From NCBI RefSeq assembly GCF_900105115.1, contig NZ_FNRV01000001.1, positions 3,395,501-3,459,500 on the forward strand: DNA of 64,000 bases. The letters run 5' to 3'. Shown piece by piece: positions 59,441-64,000 of this stretch. The notes beneath the pieces were generated by a model. The model saw nothing but the letters and a program-made list of their open reading frames with translations. It was not told where the DNA came from and searched no databases. The number at the start of each line of letters is the position of its first letter. Position 1 is the first letter of the stretch. The stretch comes from Pseudomonas mohnii. Its GTDB lineage: Bacteria; Pseudomonadota; Gammaproteobacteria; Pseudomonadales; Pseudomonadaceae. Made by a program: the position numbers and the translations under genes.

Positions 59441-60358
59441 ATGAGTAAGGTCAGTGTGTTGGTCGTGGACGATGCCTCGTTTATTCGTGACCTGGTGAAG
59501 AAATGCCTGCGTAACTATTTCCCGGGCATGCGGATCGAAGACGCAATCAATGGCAAAAAGGCCCAGGCATTGCTGGCCCGGGAAGCGTTCGACCTGGTGC
59601 TGTGCGACTGGGAAATGCCGGAAATGTCCGGCCTGGAACTGCTGACTTGGTGTCGCGCGCAGGACAGCCTCAAAACCATGCCGTTTGTGATGGTGACCAG
59701 CCGTGGCGACAAGGAGAACGTCGTCCAGGCAATCCAGGCCGGGGTTTCTGGCTATGTCAGCAAGCCGTTCACCAACGAGCAATTGATCAATAAGGTCAGG
59801 CAGGCACTGCACAAGGTCGGCAAGCTCGACGCGTTGGTGAACGTTGCATCGACCAAAACGACTTCGGCGTTCGGCAACGACTCCCTGAATGCATTGACTG
59901 GCGGCAAGGCCACCGTGGTCGCGCCATCGCCTTCTGCCCCGACTCCTGCTGCCGCGCCATCCCGTGGTTTGCTCAACAGTCCGCCGGTCAAGGCGCCCGC
60001 TCCGGCTGCCTCTGGGGCGGGTGGGCGTGGTCAGGGGCAATTGCGCCTGCCCAACGGTATCCAGCAATGCGTGATCAAGGCGCTGAGCCTCAAGGAAGCG
60101 CTGCTGGTGGTGAAGCGCTCCGAAACACTGCCACAAGTATTGGACAGTGCCGTGCTCGACCTGGAGCAGGGCGACAACGCCGAGACGGCTCGTCTGAATG
60201 GCTATTTGCACGCCGTCGTCGCCCATGAGCCCAAGCCGGACAGCGACTGGTTGCAATTGACCTTCCGTTTCGTCGATCAGGACTCGCAGAAGCTCGATTA
60301 CATTTCCCGCCTGATCGCCCGTGGCACCGCACAGAAGCACTTCGTTCCGGGCGCGTAA
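59441..60358 (+). CDS. CheY-type response regulator with PilZ-like C-terminus
   Basis: 305-residue cytoplasmic protein. The receiver domain (about 5-122) has the acidic pair VVDD, the phospho-acceptor aspartate in LVLCDWEMPEMSG (about residue 58) and the conserved lysine in SKPF. A proline/alanine-rich linker (about 155-195) leads to a C-terminal domain (about 195-300) ending RLNGYLHAVVA to LTFRFVDQDSQKLDYISRLI, which resembles PilZ but lacks an obvious cyclic-di-GMP RxxxR motif. It lies just after the phoU terminator; the order phoU, response regulator, M23 peptidase is conserved in Pseudomonas. AAGGGG precedes the ATG. Partner kinase unknown. Confidence 0.85.
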   Translation: MSKVSVLVVDDASFIRDLVKKCLRNYFPGMRIEDAINGKKAQALLAREAFDLVLCDWEMPEMSGLELLTWCRAQDSLKTMPFVMVTSRGDKENVVQAIQAGVSGYVSKPFTNEQLINKVRQALHKVGKLDALVNVASTKTTSAFGNDSLNALTGGKATVVAPSPSAPTPAAAPSRGLLNSPPVKAPAPAASGAGGRGQGQLRLPNGIQQCVIKALSLKEALLVVKRSETLPQVLDSAVLDLEQGDNAETARLNGYLHAVVAHEPKPDSDWLQLTFRFVDQDSQKLDYISRLIARGTAQKHFVPGA

Positions 60359-60382
60359 GTCAGGCGTCGCCTGTCAGCCAGC

Positions 60383-60448
60383 CATCGCGGGCGAGCCCGC
60401 TCCCACAGGTACAGTGCAGAACCTGTGGGGGCGAACTTGCCCGCGATG
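60383..60448. repeat. Inverted pair of REP sequences (REPIN)
   Basis: Arms CATCGCGGGCGAGCCCGCTC and GGGCGAACTTGCCCGCGATG in opposite orientation around a ten-base centre, between the response regulator and the peptidase gene. Confidence 0.88.
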
Positions 60449-60565
60449 ACGCTAGAGCAATCACCACACATCTGCTAAACCATCCACTTTGAAACATCTG
60501 CCGACAACACAGGTCAATTCCGACTGCTAGGCTCATTCCAGGCCTCACACGACAGAATCCTGCCC

Positions 60566-61462
60566 ATGCTCGCGCGCCTGCTGTTTTTATGTGGTCTGTT
60601 CATGGCCGCCACCCCGGCGATGGCCGTGACTATCTACAAGTCCACCGACGCCAATGGCGTGGTCTCCTACAGTGACCGCCCCACGAAAGGCTCCAAGGTG
60701 TTCACCTTCCGCGATCGCATGGAAGAGCACCTTGAGCGTCAGGTGTACCTGGTGATCATGAAGAAGGAAGGCGTGGACAGCGTATACGTGCGAAACGACC
60801 TCTATGCGCCGGTGGAAATCGAATTGAGTTTCGATGGCTTGAAGAACGTCAGTGGCGCGCCGAGCCGGCCGATTCGTCGGGTGATGCCGTCACGCAGCAG
60901 CATTCGCCTGGCGATGCTCACGGCCACAGAGGCCACAAGGCCGATCGCCTATATCCCCAGGTTCGAATACTCCCTGGGCGACCCCGCAGGTGCCTCCATG
61001 GCCTATCGATACCCGTTGCCCTGGCGTGGCGGGCCGTTTCGGGTGAGTCAGGGTGCCGAGGGCCAATACAGCCACTTTGGGCCGAAGAACCGTTACGCCA
61101 TCGACATCGCCATGCCCGAAGGCACACCGATCATTGCCGCACGTGGCGGAGTCGTGGTGAAGATCGAAAACGGACAGACCGGACGCGGCACCAATCCATC
61201 GGGCAATTTCGTGCGGGTGTTGCACGATGACGGGACCATGGGCGTGTACCTGCACCTGAAAAAAGGCTCGGTCAGCGTTCGGGAGGGGCAAAGGGTCATG
61301 GTGGGCACCGCGCTCGCGCTGTCGGGCAATACCGGCAACAGCAGCGGGCCGCACCTGCATTTCGTGGTGCAGCGCAATACCGGGATGGGCCTGGTGTCAA
61401 TTCCGTATCAGTTCAACCAACCGGTGAGCTCATTGCCCAACTTTGCGTTGGGCAAGCAATAA
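60566..61462 (+). CDS. M23 (LytM-type) metallopeptidase
   Basis: 298-residue exported peptidase. A signal peptide (about 1-21, LFLCGLFMAATPAMA) is followed by a DUF4124-like N-terminal stretch (TIYKSTDANGVVSYSDRPTK) and a C-terminal LytM domain (about 150-280). The zinc site is visible as SHFGPKNRYAIDIAMPEGTP (His and Asp) and GPHLHFVV (HxH). It is expected to cut cell-wall peptide cross-links in the periplasm or to regulate amidases. All three zinc ligands are present, so it is likely active. It sits between the Pho response regulator and the CorC-like gene. Confidence 0.9.
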   Translation: MLARLLFLCGLFMAATPAMAVTIYKSTDANGVVSYSDRPTKGSKVFTFRDRMEEHLERQVYLVIMKKEGVDSVYVRNDLYAPVEIELSFDGLKNVSGAPSRPIRRVMPSRSSIRLAMLTATEATRPIAYIPRFEYSLGDPAGASMAYRYPLPWRGGPFRVSQGAEGQYSHFGPKNRYAIDIAMPEGTPIIAARGGVVVKIENGQTGRGTNPSGNFVRVLHDDGTMGVYLHLKKGSVSVREGQRVMVGTALALSGNTGNSSGPHLHFVVQRNTGMGLVSIPYQFNQPVSSLPNFALGKQ

Positions 61463-61482
61463 CGAGGGCTTGCGAAAACTAA

Positions 61483-61514
61483 TTGTGGCGAGGAAGCAAG
61501 CTCCCTCGCCACAA
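61483..61514. repeat. REP hairpin, GTGGCGAGG type
   Basis: Arms TTGTGGCGAGGAAGC / GCTCCCTCGCCACAA around AA with one mismatch, the same type as 12451-12478. It lies between the convergent M23 peptidase and CorC-like genes and may serve as their terminator. Confidence 0.85.
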
Positions 61515-61530
61515 GCGACGGGTGCTGCAC

Positions 61531-62871
61531 TCAGTCCAGCATCAAGACCTTGGCCAGAATGATCTTCGGCCCTTTCATCTTCTTGATGATGATGCGCAGG
61601 CCTTCGACTTCCAGCACTTCTTCCTCTTCCGGTACGCGTTTCAGGGTTTCGTAGACCAGCCCTGCGAGGGTTTCGGCTTCAACGTGGTCCAGGTCGATGC
61701 CCAGCAGCCGTTCGACCTTGAACAGTGGCGTATCGCCCCGTACCAGCAGTTTGCCCGGCTGGTAGGCGAGGATCCCGCGTTCGGCCTTGCGGTGTTCGTC
61801 CTGAATGTCGCCCACCAGCACTTCCAGCACGTCTTCCATGGTCAGGTAGCCGATGATGTTGCCGTCGGCCTCTTCAACCACGGCGAAGTGCGAGCCGCCC
61901 TTGCGGAACTGTTCGAGCAGTTGCGACAGCGGCATGTGCCTGGACACGCGCTCCAGCGGACGGGTCAGTTCGGCCAGGTTGAACGACTCGGGAATATGAT
62001 CCAGTGCCGCCAGTTCAAGCAGCAGGTCCTTGATGTGCAGCAAGCCGACGAACTCCTGGCGCTCGCTGTCGTACACCGGATAACGGCTGAACTTGTGACG
62101 ACGGAACATCGCCAGGATTTCCTTGAGGGGGGCGTTGAACTCCAGTGTCACCAGGTCTTCGCGGGAGTTGGCCCAGTCGACCACCTCCAGTTCGCCCATT
62201 TCCACCGCCGAAGCCAATACGCGCATGCCTTGGTCGCTCGGGTCCTGGCCACGGCTGGAGTGCAGGATCAGTTTCAGTTCTTCGCGGCTGTAGTGATGCT
62301 CGTGATGCGGGCCGGGCTCGCCCTGGCCAGCGATGCGCAGGATCGCGTTGGCGCTGGCGTTGAGCAAGTAGATCGCCGGGTACATGGCCCAGTAGAACAG
62401 GTACAGCGGCACGGCGGTCCACAGCGACAGCAGCTCGGGCTTGCGGATGGCCCAGGATTTCGGGGCCAGTTCGCCGACCACGATGTGCAGGTACGAGATG
62501 ACAAAAAACGCAGCGAAGAACGAAACGCCTTTGATCACTTCGGCCGACTGCACGCCGACGGCGTCGAGCAGCGGTTCGAGGATGTGCGCGAACGCCGGTT
62601 CGCCGACCCAGCCGAGGCCCAGGGAGGCGAGGGTGATGCCCAATTGGCACGCCGACAGGTAGGCATCGAGCTGGCTGTGCACGGTCCGCAGGATCTGCCC
62701 GCGCCAGCCGTGTTGTTCAGCGATGGCTTCGACCCGGGTCGAGCGCAATTTGACCATGGCAAATTCCGCCGCAACGAAAAAACCGTTGAGCAACACCAGG
62801 ATCAGAGCAAAAAGAATCATGCCGAAGTCGGCGAATAGTGTGGCGAGGGTCAAACCAGGGGAAGGGTCCAT
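61531..62871 (-). CDS. CNNM/CBS-domain hemolysin-family (CorC-like) protein
   Basis: 446-residue inner-membrane protein. A DUF21/CNNM transmembrane domain with three to four helices (about 5-190; LVLLNGFFVAAEFAMVKLRS is the hallmark) is followed by two CBS domains (about 205-335) and a C-terminal CorC_HlyC domain (about 350-440). Members are linked to magnesium or cobalt efflux; the hemolysin label is historical. I chose the ATG giving MDPSPGLTLATLF; no clear ribosome site is seen, and the longer frame to 62946 is not family-like. It lies downstream of phoR on the same strand. Confidence 0.87.
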   Translation of the reverse strand: MDPSPGLTLATLFADFGMILFALILVLLNGFFVAAEFAMVKLRSTRVEAIAEQHGWRGQILRTVHSQLDAYLSACQLGITLASLGLGWVGEPAFAHILEPLLDAVGVQSAEVIKGVSFFAAFFVISYLHIVVGELAPKSWAIRKPELLSLWTAVPLYLFYWAMYPAIYLLNASANAILRIAGQGEPGPHHEHHYSREELKLILHSSRGQDPSDQGMRVLASAVEMGELEVVDWANSREDLVTLEFNAPLKEILAMFRRHKFSRYPVYDSERQEFVGLLHIKDLLLELAALDHIPESFNLAELTRPLERVSRHMPLSQLLEQFRKGGSHFAVVEEADGNIIGYLTMEDVLEVLVGDIQDEHRKAERGILAYQPGKLLVRGDTPLFKVERLLGIDLDHVEAETLAGLVYETLKRVPEEEEVLEVEGLRIIIKKMKGPKIILAKVLMLD

Positions 62872-62982
62872 GATGGAGTTTTGCGGGTTCCGTGTATTCG
62901 AAAGGAAAGAAAAAGTGGGCCTGAAAGGCAGGCACAAGTCAGCCAATGTAGCGGCTGACTCAGCGATTGCCTAGTACTGCCA

Positions 62983-64000
62983 TCAGTCCGTTGGACTAAT
63001 GACTCTGGATTTGCTGACCTGGGCGGGGGCGAAATGGCAGGTAAAAGTGCTCCCGTGCCCCGGCACGCTGCTGATTTCCATTCGTGCGCGGTGCCGCAGC
63101 AGCACGTGTTTGACGATCGCCAGCCCCAACCCGGTGCCGCCGGTATTGGAGTTGCGACTGGAGTCAACGCGATAGAAGCGTTCGGTCAGGCGCGGCAAGT
63201 GTTTGCTGTCGATGCCGATCCCGGAGTCCTGCACGCTCAAGTGTGCGCCTTGTTCATCGCCCCACCAGCGTATGCGGATGTTGCCTTCGGCCTGGGTGTA
63301 CTTGACCGCGTTGAACACCAGGTTGGAAAAAGCGCTGCGCAGTTCGGCTTCGCTGCCCTTGAGCAGAATCGTCGGGTCGGCTTCCAGGGTGATGTGCTGG
63401 TTTTTCTGGCCGGAGAGCTGCTGAGCGTCACTCTTGATCGACTGCAACAGGCCATCGATGGCCACTGGCTGGTTATCCGATGGGTAATCGGTCGCTTCGA
63501 GCTTGGCCAGCAGCAGCAAGTCATTGAGCAGCGTCTGCATGCGCCCGCCTTGTTGCTGCATTTGCTGCAAGGCGCGACTCCAGCGCGGGTTCACGTCCTC
63601 GACGTTGTCGAGCAGGGTTTCCAGGTAGCCGCATATCACCGTCAGGGGTGTGCGTAATTCATGGGAAACGTTGGCGATGAAGTCTTTGCGCATCTGTTCG
63701 AGCTGATGGATGCGTGTGACGTCGCGTACCAGCATCAGGTGCTCGTTGTTGCCGTAGCGGGTGATGTACAGCTGAATACGCATCCGGTCGTTGGTCGGCG
63801 AAGGGATTTCCAGCGGCTCGGCGTAGCTGTCCTGCTCGAAGTATTCCTTGAAGCGCGGGTGGCGCACCAGGTTGGTCACCGGCTGACCGCTGTCCTGTGG
63901 CGTCTTGAGGCCCAGCAAGGTTTCGGCGGCGCGGTTCCACCATTCCAGGTTGCCGTCGCTGTCGAGCATGACCACCGCATCTTTCAATGCGGCGGTGGAT
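62983..64000 (-). CDS. phoR: Phosphate regulon sensor kinase PhoR, N-terminus outside window
   Basis: The C-terminal 338 codons of a sensor histidine kinase; the open frame runs through the right edge, so the N-terminal membrane part is missing. Visible: a PAS domain (MLDSDGNLEWWNRAAETLLG), the phospho-acceptor histidine in FIANVSHELRTPLTVICGYL, N box LVFNAVKYT, G1 box VQDSGIGID, F box ERFYRV, and G2 box GGTGLGLAIVKHV. The name phoR rests on sequence plus the neighbouring pst-phoU locus. It should phosphorylate PhoB when phosphate is scarce. Confidence 0.9.
   Translation of the reverse strand, partial: STAALKDAVVMLDSDGNLEWWNRAAETLLGLKTPQDSGQPVTNLVRHPRFKEYFEQDSYAEPLEIPSPTNDRMRIQLYITRYGNNEHLMLVRDVTRIHQLEQMRKDFIANVSHELRTPLTVICGYLETLLDNVEDVNPRWSRALQQMQQQGGRMQTLLNDLLLLAKLEATDYPSDNQPVAIDGLLQSIKSDAQQLSGQKNQHITLEADPTILLKGSEAELRSAFSNLVFNAVKYTQAEGNIRIRWWGDEQGAHLSVQDSGIGIDSKHLPRLTERFYRVDSSRNSNTGGTGLGLAIVKHVLLRHRARMEISSVPGHGSTFTCHFAPAQVSKSRVISPTD

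Noticed and set aside
1..64000. CRISPR array, tRNA or rRNA genes, insertion sequences, prophage
   Set aside because: No regularly spaced direct repeats with unique spacers, cloverleaf, rRNA-like sequence, transposase or phage gene was recognised. REP elements occur without a transposase gene in the window.

Overview
The window is chromosomal DNA of a fluorescent-group Pseudomonas. The basis is gene content and order remembered from Pseudomonas genomes (pst-phoU next to a response regulator, an M23 peptidase, a CorC-like protein and phoR; pycR beside a two-subunit pyruvate carboxylase; uvrD beside a large GGDEF/EAL protein), high GC, and many REP hairpins typical of P. fluorescens-type genomes. 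No rRNA, tRNA, phage, insertion sequence or CRISPR array was seen. Gene names rest on recognised protein sequence and motifs; no database search was run.

Layout. 1-11 kb: pdxY (cut by the window edge), a thioesterase, a KefB-like antiporter, an SMI1/KNR4 protein, a Tim44-like protein, an EamA protein, uvrD, and a membrane GGDEF/EAL protein. 11-17.3 kb: an RpiR/HexR-type regulator with a textbook operator, the small PA3496-like protein, pycR, and pyruvate carboxylase pycA-pycB. 17.3-23.5 kb: an ABC permease plus binding protein lacking a local ATPase, divergent from a homocysteine methyltransferase; then a PaiB-GNAT-GNAT operon divergent from a MocR regulator whose linker is encoded by an array of DnaA-box-like 12-mers. 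23.5-40 kb: three giant paralogous proteins of the dermonecrotic-toxin-domain type (two overlapping on the minus strand, one on the plus strand), surrounding an acetylpolyamine amidohydrolase, a polyamine-binding protein and an AraC regulator. 39.9-45.3 kb: asparaginase, AGCS symporter, aspartate ammonia-lyase and a divergent LysR regulator. 45.4-50.4 kb: an AT-rich orphan metzincin, purE-purK behind a leader with an intrinsic terminator, and small envelope or metabolic genes. 50.8-64 kb: an MFS transporter and the Pho locus (pstS with a Pho box, pstC, pstA, pstB, phoU, response regulator, M23 peptidase, CorC-like protein, and phoR running off the right edge).

How the genes work together. The Pho locus takes up phosphate and signals phosphate status to PhoR. 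The pyc genes make oxaloacetate and probably answer to pycR and possibly the RpiR regulator. The 39.9-45.3 kb block can turn asparagine into aspartate and then fumarate. The polyamine block can bind acetylated polyamines and deacetylate them. The most novel-looking elements are the three giant paralogues with a shared C-terminal module, the DnaA-box-like array inside a gene, the terminator in the purE leader, and the orphan metzincin.
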